Assembly: GCA_947178125.1 (NCBI GenBank)
Contig: CAMWXB010000014.1
Location: 1-61,072, forward strand
From: an uncultured Lachnospiraceae bacterium
Lineage (GTDB): Bacteria; Bacillota; Clostridia; Lachnospirales; Lachnospiraceae
Direction: 5' to 3'
Length of the DNA stretch: 61,072 nt
Both the position numbers and the translations under genes were made by a program. Numbering within the stretch: the first letter of the stretch is position 1; the number at the start of each line of letters is the position of its first letter. Under the pieces are notes generated by a model that made no database searches, was not told where the DNA came from, and saw only the letters and a list, made by a program, of their open reading frames with translations. Positions 18,431 through 27,269 of this stretch are shown piece after piece.

Positions 18431-19426
18431 ATGGGAGTTGAGGCTTCAAAGGTTCCACAGATTACATTAAATACGGGAGATAAGGTGCCTTGCATCGGGA
18501 TGGGGACATTTGGGTCCGACCGGTTCAGTGCGGAGCAGGTGGCGGCCGCGGTGGCGGGCGGATTGCGCGTAGGGTATCGGATGTTTGACTGCGCGGCATG
18601 TTACGGAAATGAAAAAGAAATCGGAGAAGTATTTAAGGCCGCTTTTGAGGAAGGAATCGTAGAAAGAAAAGATTTATACATTATGACGAAGGTATGGAAC
18701 GATATGCACCGCGAGGTGGAGAAGTCCTGCAGAAAAAGCATCGCGGACTTGCAATGTGACTATATTGATATGTTTTATATCCACTGGCCTTTCCCGAATT
18801 ATCATGCGCCGCACTGCAGTGTGGATTCCAGAAATCCCGATTCCAGGCCGTTTTCCGTGGAAGAGTTCATGGATACTTACAGACAGTGTGAAGCGTTAGT
18901 TGATAAAGGGCTGATCAGGCATATCGGTATTTCCAATATGACGATTCCCAAGCTGGAAGCCGTCATCGATAAGTTCAGGATAAAACCGGCGGCTTGTGAA
19001 TTGGAACTGCATCCCTGTTTTCAACAGCAGGAAATCTTTGATTATTTGAATGCACATGACATCCAGCCGGTAGGCTATATGCCGATCGGTTCCCCGCAGA
19101 GGCCAGAGCGGGATATGGAGCCGGAAGATATTGCGGATATGCAGGTACCGGAGTTTGCGGCGATTGCCAAAGCGCATGGCGTGCATCCGGCAATTATCGC
19201 TTTGAAATGGGCGATACAGAGAGGACAGATTCCGATTCCTTTTTCCATTCATAATTATGAGGCAAATCTGGAAGCGACCGTAACGGAACCGTTGACAGAG
19301 GAGGAAATGCAGATCATTTCCACACTGGAGAAGAACAACAGGCTCGTCAAGGGGCAGGTCTTCCTGTGGCCCGGCGCGTCGGACTGGCATGACCTGTGGG
19401 ACGAGGACGGCATTATCGTTAAATAG
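18431..19426 (+). CDS. Aldo/keto reductase
   Basis: A 331-residue NAD(P)H-dependent TIM-barrel reductase. The catalytic tetrad is visible as FDCAACYGNE (Asp, Tyr), IMTKVW (Lys) and DMFYIHWP (His). IPIPFSIHNYEANL near the C-terminus is the nucleotide-binding region, with the usual Lys of the IPKS motif replaced. Length is normal for the family. GGAGG at 18418-18422 fits ATG 18431 better than the in-frame ATG at 18416. In this operon it may interconvert an aldose or ketose and its polyol. It could alternatively reduce lactaldehyde to 1,2-propanediol, which the nearby fucose pathway needs. Confidence 0.85.
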   Translation: MGVEASKVPQITLNTGDKVPCIGMGTFGSDRFSAEQVAAAVAGGLRVGYRMFDCAACYGNEKEIGEVFKAAFEEGIVERKDLYIMTKVWNDMHREVEKSCRKSIADLQCDYIDMFYIHWPFPNYHAPHCSVDSRNPDSRPFSVEEFMDTYRQCEALVDKGLIRHIGISNMTIPKLEAVIDKFRIKPAACELELHPCFQQQEIFDYLNAHDIQPVGYMPIGSPQRPERDMEPEDIADMQVPEFAAIAKAHGVHPAIIALKWAIQRGQIPIPFSIHNYEANLEATVTEPLTEEEMQIISTLEKNNRLVKGQVFLWPGASDWHDLWDEDGIIVK

Positions 19427-19487
19427 GTAATTTTGCAATTATATAAAATAGCGATTAATTTGTGAAGAAAGGCTGGAAAGATTAAAA

Positions 19488-20816
19488 ATGGATGCAATGC
19501 GTTCGATACTGGAAAAGAGAAAACAGGGTATGAAATTTGCCGGGATTCCTTCTTTTTGCACGGCGAATGATCTGGTGATAGAGGCCTGCCTGAAGCAGGC
19601 GAGACGGTTCGACGACTATGTGCTGGTGGAAGCGACGGCAAATCAAGTCAATCAGTTCGGCGGATATACGGGTATGCAGCCCGCCGACTACCGCGATTTT
19701 GTGTATGGTATAGCGGATAATATCGGTTTTCCGAGAGAAAAGATTATATTAGGCGGAGATCATCTCGGCCCGCTGACATGGCAGAACGAGCCGGAAAAAG
19801 AAGCGATGGACAAGGCGGTCGAACTGGTGAAGCTGTTCGTACTTGCGGGATTCAAAAAGATTCATCTGGATACCAGTATGCGCGTTGCGGATGACCCGGT
19901 GGACGGCCCTCTGAGCGATGAGACGATTGCAAGAAGGGGAGCTGTTCTGTATGAGGCGTGTGAAGATGCCTATCAGGAGATGCTTGTAAAAAATCCCGGG
20001 GAGGCCAGACCGGCTTATATCATCGGCAGTGAGGTGCCGATTCCCGGCGGTGCGCAGGAAGCAGAGGATTCCATTTCCATAACGGAGCCGGCGGATGTCG
20101 AGAAAACGCTTGCCGTTTATCGGGAAGAGTTTGAAAAGCGCGGGTTACGGGATGCGTTCGATAATATTATCGGTATTGTCGTACAGCCCGGCGTGGAGTT
20201 CGGGGATGCAGATATTTTTCATTATAACAGGGTGAACGCGGCCAGGCTGACGACTGCTATGCAGAAATATAACAATATTGTCATGGAGGGGCATTCCACT
20301 GACTATCAGTCGCCGGAAGAACTGAAAGAAATGGTAGAGGACGGCATCGCAATTTTGAAAGTCGGACCGGCGCTGACCTTTTCCCTGCGGGAAGGGCTGT
20401 TCGCGCTGTCCATCATGGAAAAGCAGCTTGTACCGGATGAAAAACAGGCACATTTCATAGAAATCATGGAAGAAGTGATGCTGAAAAATCCTTCCAACTG
20501 GCAGAAACATTATCATGGAACGGAGGAACAGCTCGCCAATAAAAGAAAGTACAGTTTTTCCGACCGGTGCCGATACTATTTTGCGCAGCCGGAGATGAAA
20601 GCGGCTATTGGAAAACTGTTTCAAAATATGGATGAAGTGGACATTCCGCTCAGTATGCTGCGCCAGTACATGCCGGTTCAGTATGTAAAAGTCAGAGACG
20701 GCCATTTGCCACGAAATGCCAGAGAACTTGTAGAGGATTGTGTGGTAAACTTGATTGAAGATTACAATTATGCAACAAAATTGAATTATATGACAGGTTC
20801 AGCCTTTTGTTGTTAA
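19488..20816 (+). CDS. gatZ: Tagatose-1,6-bisphosphate aldolase GatZ/KbaZ-type subunit
   Basis: A 442-residue protein typical of the GatZ/KbaZ family. This subunit is needed for full activity and stability of the class II tagatose-bisphosphate aldolase GatY/KbaY. Key stretches are IPSFCTANDLVIEACLKQA, LVEATANQVNQFGGYTGM, LGGDHLGPLTWQ, KIHLDTSMR, YIIGSEVPIPGGA and MEGHSTDYQ. Its partner GatY lies 149 bp downstream, behind its own promoter. It ends the LacI-controlled kinase operon. Confidence 0.9.
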   Translation: MDAMRSILEKRKQGMKFAGIPSFCTANDLVIEACLKQARRFDDYVLVEATANQVNQFGGYTGMQPADYRDFVYGIADNIGFPREKIILGGDHLGPLTWQNEPEKEAMDKAVELVKLFVLAGFKKIHLDTSMRVADDPVDGPLSDETIARRGAVLYEACEDAYQEMLVKNPGEARPAYIIGSEVPIPGGAQEAEDSISITEPADVEKTLAVYREEFEKRGLRDAFDNIIGIVVQPGVEFGDADIFHYNRVNAARLTTAMQKYNNIVMEGHSTDYQSPEELKEMVEDGIAILKVGPALTFSLREGLFALSIMEKQLVPDEKQAHFIEIMEEVMLKNPSNWQKHYHGTEEQLANKRKYSFSDRCRYYFAQPEMKAAIGKLFQNMDEVDIPLSMLRQYMPVQYVKVRDGHLPRNARELVEDCVVNLIEDYNYATKLNYMTGSAFCC

Positions 20817-20819
20817 AAA

Positions 20820-20835
20820 GTGAATATTGTTGTAT
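20820..20835 (+). promoter_or_regulatory. Second copy of the 16-bp candidate AraC site
   Basis: GTGAATATTGTTGTAT is identical to 10306-10321. Here it lies 53 bp before the -10 of the gatY promoter, against 41 bp at fucI. The 12-bp difference is about one helical turn. Confidence 0.45.
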
Positions 20836-20865
20836 AGATTTCCCCGAATTTCGCATATGCTTTCA

Positions 20866-20928
20866 TTGTATTTGATACTATATTTTGATATAATGAATAA
20901 AATCGATTAGAGCGAAACGTTTTGTTTT
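20866..20928 (+). promoter_or_regulatory. Promoter and LacI-type operator of the gatY/ABC operon
   Basis: TTGTAT (20866-20871), 17-bp spacer, TATAAT (20889-20894). The operator AGAGCGAAACGTTTTGTTTT (20909-20928) begins just past the expected start point. Its first half is identical to the perfect palindrome at 15460-15479. With the AraC-like motif upstream, this promoter appears to be under dual control. Confidence 0.6.
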
Positions 20929-20964
20929 ACGAAAAACCAATCAAAAAAGCAAGGGGGAATTTAT

Positions 20965-21813
20965 ATGGCTTTTGTCACGACAGAACAGATGCTGCGGACG
21001 GCGGATCAGGAGGGTTACGCGGTTGGCGCATTCAATGTTGAGAATATGGAAATGGTTATGGCGGTCATTAAAGCGGCGGAAGAAATGAATGCGCCGGCTA
21101 TTTTACAAACGACGCCTTCGACCATCAAATATGCCGGGCTTCCATTATATTATGCAAATGTCAAGGCGGCGGCAAAATCGGCGAAGGTTCCGATTGCGCT
21201 CCACCTGGATCATGGAAACAGTTTTTCCCTTGCAATGCAGGCATTGCGGGTCGGCTACACATCGATTATGATTGACGGTTCTCATGAAGCTTTTGATGAT
21301 AATATATTGCTGACACAAAGTGTTGTAAAAGCCTGTGCTCCTTCCGGCATACCGGTAGAAGCGGAACTCGGCAAAGTAGGCGGCAAAGAGGATGATCTGG
21401 ATTGTAATGACCCCGGTTATACAGATCCGGACGATGCGGTGAAATTCGTGGAAGAGACGGGAATCAGTTCTCTGGCGGTTGCGATCGGTACGGCGCACGG
21501 GATTTATAAGGGAGAGCCGAAGCTGGATGTGGAAAGGCTTTCCGAAATCCGGAAGCGGGTGAGTATTCCGCTCGTTCTCCACGGAGCGTCAGGCGTTCCG
21601 GATGAAGCGGTCAGAGAATGTATCCGCAGGGGCATCAGCAAGGTGAACTTCGCGACGGAACTTCGAATTGCTTACAGCAACGGTATCAAGCAGTTCCTGA
21701 AAGATAATCCGGATGCATTCGATCCGAAGAAATACGGCGTTGTCGGTATGGAATATGTAACAAAAGTAGTGAAAGATAAAATTAATGTGTGCGGATGTGC
21801 CAATAGAGTTTAA
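20965..21813 (+). CDS. gatY: Class II aldolase, GatY/KbaY tagatose-1,6-bisphosphate type
   Basis: A 282-residue class II (zinc) aldolase. AVGAFNVENMEMVMAVIKAAEE, ALHLDHGNSF (zinc His), YTSIMIDGSHEAFDDNI, VEAELGKVGGKEDD, GTAHGIYKG and LHGASGVPDEA cover the metal and phosphate sites. Length and the Y(K)G motif fit GatY/KbaY rather than the longer FbaA. It cleaves tagatose-1,6-bisphosphate to DHAP and glyceraldehyde-3-phosphate. Fructose-bisphosphate use cannot be excluded. The nearby GatZ supports the tagatose assignment. It is the first gene before the ABC transporter. Confidence 0.85.
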   Translation: MAFVTTEQMLRTADQEGYAVGAFNVENMEMVMAVIKAAEEMNAPAILQTTPSTIKYAGLPLYYANVKAAAKSAKVPIALHLDHGNSFSLAMQALRVGYTSIMIDGSHEAFDDNILLTQSVVKACAPSGIPVEAELGKVGGKEDDLDCNDPGYTDPDDAVKFVEETGISSLAVAIGTAHGIYKGEPKLDVERLSEIRKRVSIPLVLHGASGVPDEAVRECIRRGISKVNFATELRIAYSNGIKQFLKDNPDAFDPKKYGVVGMEYVTKVVKDKINVCGCANRV

Positions 21814-21830
21814 AGTTGGGAGGAAGAAAA

Positions 21831-22802
21831 TTGGAAAAAATCAAACAGAATCCAATTGTGAAAAAACTGGGGTTTAACAGAATCATATTAAGCTGCGTGC
21901 TCCTGCTGATGTATGTGCTTTTTACCATACTCGGTGATAATTTTGTAGGGCTTCCGAGAATTTTAAGTGCGCTCAATTATACTTATTTCCTGGGATTTTT
22001 ATCACTTGGCGTAACTTTTGTAATTGCGACAGGAGGAATCGACTTTTCTATCGGACCGGTCATGTTCTGCGCGGCGCTGATTTCAGGTTACTGCCTGACA
22101 TCCTATGGCGTGCCGGTAGCGCTGAGTCTGGTCATCAGTATACTGGTGGGTATGCTGTTCGGTATTTTTAACGGTTATCTTGTAGCGTACTGGTCGGTGC
22201 CGCCGTTCATCGTTTCCATGGCGAGCATGAATATCGCCAAAGGTGTCGCTTCTGTATTTACGAAGACACAGTCGGTAAGCTGGCCGCAGGGAACAACGGA
22301 ACAGGGATGGTTCAGAAATTTGGTCAAGGTCGGAAATTTCCCGGTAGGACTGATTATTTTCCTTTTGTTTGCGGTAATCTGTTCGGTCATTCTGAATAAG
22401 ACCAAAGCGGGACGTTACATATTGAGCCTTGGCAGCAACAAAGAGGCGGTAAGACTTTCCGGTGTTAATATCAAAAAGTGGGAAATGCTGGCATATGTTA
22501 TCTGCGGTATTCTCGTAGGGATTGCGGCAATCTTCTACGTAGCGGCATATACGACCGTTCAGCCGGGATACGGCGACACATATAATAACGAAGCGATTGC
22601 AGGATGTGTAATGGGTGGAACTTCAATGGCAGGCGGTCTGGCATCCATTGGCGGTACAGTAATCGGCGTATTTATCATCGCTCTTTTGCAGGAAGGCATT
22701 CTGGCGCTTCACTTTAGGAAAGACTATCAGCTTATTATTACAGGTATCATTGTTATTGTTGCGGTATACGCAGATGTTGTTGCAAGACGCAGGAAAAATT
22801 AA
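21831..22802 (+). CDS. Sugar ABC transporter permease (RbsC-like), first copy
   Basis: A 323-residue polytopic membrane protein of the RbsC/MglC branch. Signatures are TFVIATGGIDFSIG, VAYWSVPPFIVSMASMNIAKG, GRYILSLGSNKEAVRLSGVNIKKWEM (the ATPase-contact loop) and GCVMGGTSMAGGLASIGG. Start is TTG 21831, placed six bases after GGGAGGA (21818-21824). Paired with a second permease at 24354, it suggests a heterodimeric channel. It belongs to the gatY operon, so the cargo is a free sugar taken up without phosphorylation. Confidence 0.9.
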   Translation: MEKIKQNPIVKKLGFNRIILSCVLLLMYVLFTILGDNFVGLPRILSALNYTYFLGFLSLGVTFVIATGGIDFSIGPVMFCAALISGYCLTSYGVPVALSLVISILVGMLFGIFNGYLVAYWSVPPFIVSMASMNIAKGVASVFTKTQSVSWPQGTTEQGWFRNLVKVGNFPVGLIIFLLFAVICSVILNKTKAGRYILSLGSNKEAVRLSGVNIKKWEMLAYVICGILVGIAAIFYVAAYTTVQPGYGDTYNNEAIAGCVMGGTSMAGGLASIGGTVIGVFIIALLQEGILALHFRKDYQLIITGIIVIVAVYADVVARRRKN

Positions 22803-22844
22803 TGTAACGTATAGGCTGGTAGGTAGAAAGGTGAAGGTAAGAAT

Positions 22845-24341
22845 ATGGGCGAAGTAATCTTAACGATGAAAGAAATTGATAAATCTTTCCCGGGTGTTCA
22901 TGCGTTGGATCATGTCAGCTTTGAGGTGAAGAAGGGTGAAGTGCATGCCCTGATGGGGGAGAACGGCGCTGGAAAATCCACTTTGATGAAAGTGCTGACG
23001 GGTATCTATAAGAAAGATTCAGGAACCATTACCTATGAGGGGAAAGAGGTAGAGTTTCATAATACAAGAGAAGCACAAGATGCAGGTATTGTTATCGTGC
23101 ATCAGGAATTGAACATGCTCGGTCATCTGACAGTAGCGCAGAATATTTTTATTGGCAGAGAGTTCAAAAAAGGAATTTCCATCGATGATAAGAAAATGAA
23201 TGAAGAGGCGAGGAAACTTTTCGACAGGCTCAACATCGATATCGATCCGACAGAAACGATGAGCAATCTGACGGTCGGCAAACAGCAGATGTGTGAAATC
23301 GCGAAAGCAATCTCCCATGAAGCGAAGGTCATTATTTTCGACGAGCCTTCCGCTGCGCTGACGGAAGCGGAAATTGAAGAACTGTTCAAGATCATTAAGG
23401 ATTTGCGGAAGCAGCAGATCGGTATTGTATACATATCTCATCGTATGGACGAGATTAAAGTGATTACCGACAGAGTAACGGTCATGAGAGACGGTACCTA
23501 CGTTGGAACGCTGATTACGAAAGATTGTACAAAAGATGATATCATCAACATGATGGTCGGCCGAGTCATCTATGAAGATCCCAAGGAACACAGCATGGTG
23601 GCTCCTGATGCGCCGGTTGTTCTGAAAGTGGAACATTTGAATGCGGGCAAGATGGTTCAGGATGTCAGCTTTGAACTCCGCAAGGGTGAAATATTAGGCT
23701 TTTCCGGACTGATGGGTGCAGGCCGTACCGAGACTGCAAGAGCGATTTTCGGAGCCGACCCCAAGGAGAGCGGAGATATTTATATCAATGGTAAGAAGGT
23801 GGAAATCAACTCTCCGGAAGATGCGGTAAAATGCGGTATCGGTTATTTGTCAGAGGACAGAAAGCGTTATGGTATCGTTGTTCAGAAGACCGTTGCGGAG
23901 AACTCCACGATGGCTACTCTTGAAAAATATATGAAGGGTCTGTTCATTGATAAGAAGAAAGAGAGAAAAGTCACGGAGGACTATGTGAAGTCTCTTGCGA
24001 CGAAAACGCCGAGCGTAGACCAGCTCGTCGTGAATCTTTCCGGCGGTAATCAGCAGAAGGTCGTTATTGCCAAATGGCTCGTGCGGGACTGCGATATTCT
24101 GATCTTCGACGAACCGACAAGAGGTATCGACGTCGGTGCGAAAAACGAGATATACAAGCTGATGAACAAGCTGGCGGAAGAAGGTAAATCGATTATCATG
24201 ATTTCTTCTGAAATGACTGAGATTTTGAGAATGAGTGACCGTATCGTTATTATGTGTGAAGGCAAAAAGACCGGCGAAGTGAGCATTGAGGAAGCTTCGC
24301 AGGAAGCAATCATGAATATGGCGACACGAGAGATAAGTTAG
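22845..24341 (+). CDS. Sugar ABC transporter ATP-binding protein (RbsA/MglA-like)
   Basis: A 498-residue protein with two fused nucleotide-binding domains. The first has Walker A GENGAGKST, signature LTVGKQQ and Walker B IIFDEPSAALT. The second has the degenerate GLMGAGRTE, signature LSGGNQQKV and ILIFDEPTRGIDVG. This pattern is standard for CUT2-family importers of ribose, galactose, xylose or fucose. It sits between the two permease genes. Confidence 0.93.
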   Translation: MGEVILTMKEIDKSFPGVHALDHVSFEVKKGEVHALMGENGAGKSTLMKVLTGIYKKDSGTITYEGKEVEFHNTREAQDAGIVIVHQELNMLGHLTVAQNIFIGREFKKGISIDDKKMNEEARKLFDRLNIDIDPTETMSNLTVGKQQMCEIAKAISHEAKVIIFDEPSAALTEAEIEELFKIIKDLRKQQIGIVYISHRMDEIKVITDRVTVMRDGTYVGTLITKDCTKDDIINMMVGRVIYEDPKEHSMVAPDAPVVLKVEHLNAGKMVQDVSFELRKGEILGFSGLMGAGRTETARAIFGADPKESGDIYINGKKVEINSPEDAVKCGIGYLSEDRKRYGIVVQKTVAENSTMATLEKYMKGLFIDKKKERKVTEDYVKSLATKTPSVDQLVVNLSGGNQQKVVIAKWLVRDCDILIFDEPTRGIDVGAKNEIYKLMNKLAEEGKSIIMISSEMTEILRMSDRIVIMCEGKKTGEVSIEEASQEAIMNMATREIS

Positions 24342-24353
24342 GAGGAGGAAGAC

Positions 24354-25346
24354 ATGAGCAAAAGCAATGCGTCGAATAAATCGGTAATTTCCAAACTCGG
24401 CGGTCAGAAATTCATCGTACTGCTGGTAGTTATCGGATTGATCATCTTTTTCAGTGCGGTCAGTCCTGACTTTAGAAAATATACGACATTCATGAGTATT
24501 CTGGATTATTCCTACTATATAGCGCTGATGGCGATTGGCGTTACTTTCCCGCTGATCACGGGAGGCGTTGATCTTTCCATCGGTACCGGGCTAATCTGTT
24601 ATTCCCTGACGGGCGGTTTTCTGATCGTACAGAAGGGATGGCCCGTAGGAGCAGGTATGGCAGTTTCTCTTCTGCTCAGTATTGCAATCGGATTGTTGAA
24701 CGGTGTACTCGTTGCCATTATGAATCTGCCGCCGTTCCTTGCGACCCTGTGTACCTGTATGATCACCCGCGGGCTCGGCTCCATTTTCTCGAAGAACTTC
24801 GGTATTTCATGGCCGACGAGCGGAGCGCCCGGAAGCTGGTTCAGAAATATCTTCAAGATCACGGTGAATGGTACGAAGATTCCGCTCGGTTTCTTATGGG
24901 TAGTGCTTCTGGTGGTGCTGATGGCGTTCGTGCTGAACCATACGAAAATCGGTCGTTATACAATCGCGATCGGAAGTAACAAAGAAGCCACGATTCTTTC
25001 CGGTATCAATGTGAAGTTTTATCACATCATGGCATATGTGATTTCCGGATTTTTTGCAGGGCTTGCGGCAATCGCCTATTCCGCAGTATTCTCTACGGTA
25101 CAGCCGGGTACGGGAGCCGGATTCGAACTGGAGGCGATCGGCGGCGCGATCATCGGCGGCGTATCCGCGAGCGGCGGTGTCGGCAGCGTGGAAGGTTCCC
25201 TGATCGGTGTATTTGTTATCTGTCTGTTGAAGACCGGACTTCCTTATATCGGACTTCAGGCGAACTGGCAGCAGATCATTACGGGTCTTGTGCTGATCGG
25301 AGCGGTTATGATCGATATTATGAAGAAGAAAAAAGAACAAGCGTAA
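24354..25346 (+). CDS. Sugar ABC transporter permease (RbsC-like), second copy
   Basis: A 330-residue permease of the same family as the first, with TFPLITGGVDLSIGTGLI, LVAIMNLPPFLATLCTCMITRGLGSIF, GRYTIAIGSNKEATILSGINVKFYHIM and GGAIIGGVSASGGVGSVEGSLIG. AGGAGGA just before the ATG gives a strong start. CUT2 systems often use one permease as a homodimer, so two different ones point to a heterodimer. Confidence 0.9.
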   Translation: MSKSNASNKSVISKLGGQKFIVLLVVIGLIIFFSAVSPDFRKYTTFMSILDYSYYIALMAIGVTFPLITGGVDLSIGTGLICYSLTGGFLIVQKGWPVGAGMAVSLLLSIAIGLLNGVLVAIMNLPPFLATLCTCMITRGLGSIFSKNFGISWPTSGAPGSWFRNIFKITVNGTKIPLGFLWVVLLVVLMAFVLNHTKIGRYTIAIGSNKEATILSGINVKFYHIMAYVISGFFAGLAAIAYSAVFSTVQPGTGAGFELEAIGGAIIGGVSASGGVGSVEGSLIGVFVICLLKTGLPYIGLQANWQQIITGLVLIGAVMIDIMKKKKEQA

Positions 25347-25444
25347 GAAGAGTACAAAAAAGGTATTTCATAAAGAGATATGAAACTGCCTTGGCAGTTA
25401 CATATAGATATTTAATATCACTTCAATTAAAAGGAGGACAAAAA

Positions 25445-26641
25445 ATGAAAAAGAAAGTATTAGCAACATTGATGAGCGTAAGCTTAGTAGCTGCGTTGCT
25501 TGTTGGATGTGGTGATTCCGGTTCTACGGCTACATCATCTACAACAACTGATTCATCAACAACCGATACTGCAGCATCTTCAGGCGATACCGCACCGGCA
25601 GATACAGCAACAACCGATGCGGCAGCAACAGACGGGGCAGCAGCAGGCGGAGATTACACATTTGAAATTATCGTTAAGAGTTACCAGTCATCTTACTGGC
25701 AGGCAGCCGTAACGGGTGTAAATCAGAAAGCAGAAGAGTTGGGCGTGAAGGTCAGCTGTACAGGACCTAACGCAGAAAGCGATATCGCAGATCAGGTAAA
25801 CATGCTGAACAACGCGATCAACAATGCGCCGAACGGCATCGGCCTTGCGGCTTGTGACCAGGAAGCATGTCTGGATGCTTTGCAGGCAGCAATGGATAAA
25901 GGTATTCCGGTAGTATGTTTTGACTCCGGTATCCCGAGTGCTCCGGAAGGTTCCGTATATGCGACTATCGCAACGGACAACTATGCAGCAGGCGCAACAG
26001 CAGCAGAGAATCTTTATCCTGCATTGAAGGACAAGATCGACAGCGCAAGCGCACCTGTAAGAATCGGTGAAGTAAACCAGGAAGCTACTTCCGAATCTAT
26101 TACAAGCCGTGGTCTTGGATTCATCGATAAGATCATCGAGCTGGCAACAGCAGACGGCAAGAGCGTAGCAGTTATTGGTAACGAGTATTATGTAAATAAC
26201 TGTAAAGACAAAGGCGATGAAGCAAGCGCAGATATCATCATCGAAGTTGCAGTACCGGCACAGACAACCGTTGAGTTGTGTGCAACAGAAGCATCCGTTA
26301 TTCTGAACAAAGCTGATACGATTGGTATGTTCGGTTCCAACCAGGTTGCAGCAGAAGGTATCCTGACAGCAAATGAGAACCTTGACGTACTCGGAACAGA
26401 TCCTGCAACATCTATCCTGGCAGCAGGTTTTGACGCTGGTTCCGTAATCAAGGGCGCTATCACAAGCGGCAAGATGTTCGGTGCTGTTACACAGTCTCCT
26501 CTTGCAATGGGTCAGACAACAGTAGAAGTTCTTACCAAGATCGCTAACGGCGAATCCGTATCCGATGTTCCGACACAGGGTTACTGGTATGATTCTACGA
26601 ACATGGATGATGCTTCCATCGCTCCGAACCTGTACGACTAG
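25445..26641 (+). CDS. Sugar-binding lipoprotein of the CUT2 ABC importer
   Basis: A 398-residue lipoprotein. The signal is KKKVLATLMSVSLVAALLVGC, followed by a Ser/Thr/Ala/Asp-rich linker and a type I periplasmic-binding fold of the Peripla_BP_4 family (FEIIVKSYQSSYWQAAVTGVNQKAEELGV, GIGLAACDQEACLDALQAAMDKGIPVVCFDSG, TQSPLAMGQTTVEVL). AAGGAGGA before ATG 25445 fixes the start; in-frame codons from 25391 are not used. The context (fucI, fucU, fucose kinase) suggests L-fucose, but galactose-type sugars are possible. A terminator follows at 26712-26742. Confidence 0.92.
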   Translation: MKKKVLATLMSVSLVAALLVGCGDSGSTATSSTTTDSSTTDTAASSGDTAPADTATTDAAATDGAAAGGDYTFEIIVKSYQSSYWQAAVTGVNQKAEELGVKVSCTGPNAESDIADQVNMLNNAINNAPNGIGLAACDQEACLDALQAAMDKGIPVVCFDSGIPSAPEGSVYATIATDNYAAGATAAENLYPALKDKIDSASAPVRIGEVNQEATSESITSRGLGFIDKIIELATADGKSVAVIGNEYYVNNCKDKGDEASADIIIEVAVPAQTTVELCATEASVILNKADTIGMFGSNQVAAEGILTANENLDVLGTDPATSILAAGFDAGSVIKGAITSGKMFGAVTQSPLAMGQTTVEVLTKIANGESVSDVPTQGYWYDSTNMDDASIAPNLYD

Positions 26642-26643
26642 GG

Positions 26644-26680
26644 TGAAGAGGAATACCCAAAATGCGGGCATTCTTCATAT
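26644..26680 (+). repeat. Truncated multi-stem element (P4 part only)
   Basis: GAATACCCA-aaatgc-GGGCATTC just after the binding-protein stop resembles the P4 hairpin of the repeat family (compare 13618-13646). P1-P3 are missing. Confidence 0.4.
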
Positions 26681-26711
26681 TGGGAAAACAATGTAAGGTA
26701 TTTTAAAGAAG

Positions 26712-26742
26712 GGAACAGGGATTAAAGCCCTGTTCCTTTTTC
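26712..26742 (+). terminator. Intrinsic terminator after the ABC operon
   Basis: GGAACAGGG (26712-26720), 7-nt loop, CCCTGTTCC (26728-26736), then a run of five Ts. Perfect 9-bp stem. Confidence 0.88.
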
Positions 26743-26801
26743 TCAAATCTAAAAGTTTTTTGCTTCAATAAATTTCAAGAATAAAAAGGAGGATCATAAA
26801 A

Positions 26802-27242
26802 ATGTTAAAAGGTATTCCGAAAATTCTTTCGCCCGAGCTTTTGAAGGTTCTGGCAGAAATGGGGCACAGCGACAGACTGGTCATTTCCGACGGCAATTTT
26901 CCGGCGGAGTCCATGGGCAAAAATGCAATCGTGATCCGTTGTGACGGGCACGGTGTACCGGAGCTTTTGGAAGCGATTCTGAAGGTATTTCCTCTGGATA
27001 CTTATGTGGAGCATCCCGTAAATCTGATGGAAGTCATGCCGGGTGATGACGTGGAGACGCCAATCTGGGATACATACAAAGAAATTATCAGAAAATACGA
27101 CGAGCGCGGCGACGCGGTAGTCGGTAATATCGAACGTTTTGCATTTTATGAAGAAGCAAAGACAGCCTATGCCATTATCGCAACGGGAGAGTCAGCTCTT
27201 TATGCAAACGTTATGCTGCAAAAAGGTGTTGTAACGGATTGA
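26802..27242 (+). CDS. fucU: L-fucose mutarotase
   Basis: A 146-residue RbsD/FucU-family protein. It interconverts the alpha and beta anomers of L-fucose to feed FucI. Diagnostic stretches are MLKGIPKILSPELLKVLAEMGHSDRLVISDGNFPAES and HPVNLMEVMPGD...TPIWDTYKEII, with a C-terminal SALYANVMLQKGVV loop. Length matches E. coli FucU (140). AAGGAGG is nine bases upstream. It follows a terminator, so it opens a new transcription unit that continues to the fucose kinase. Confidence 0.93.
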   Translation: MLKGIPKILSPELLKVLAEMGHSDRLVISDGNFPAESMGKNAIVIRCDGHGVPELLEAILKVFPLDTYVEHPVNLMEVMPGDDVETPIWDTYKEIIRKYDERGDAVVGNIERFAFYEEAKTAYAIIATGESALYANVMLQKGVVTD

Positions 27243-27269
27243 CCGACAGTTATGAAGAATGATAAAATA

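Noticed and set aside
25688-26671. Cys-rich minus-strand frame opposite the sugar-binding protein
   Set aside because: Cys-rich only because the gene opposite uses many GCA and ACA codons; no start signal or domain.
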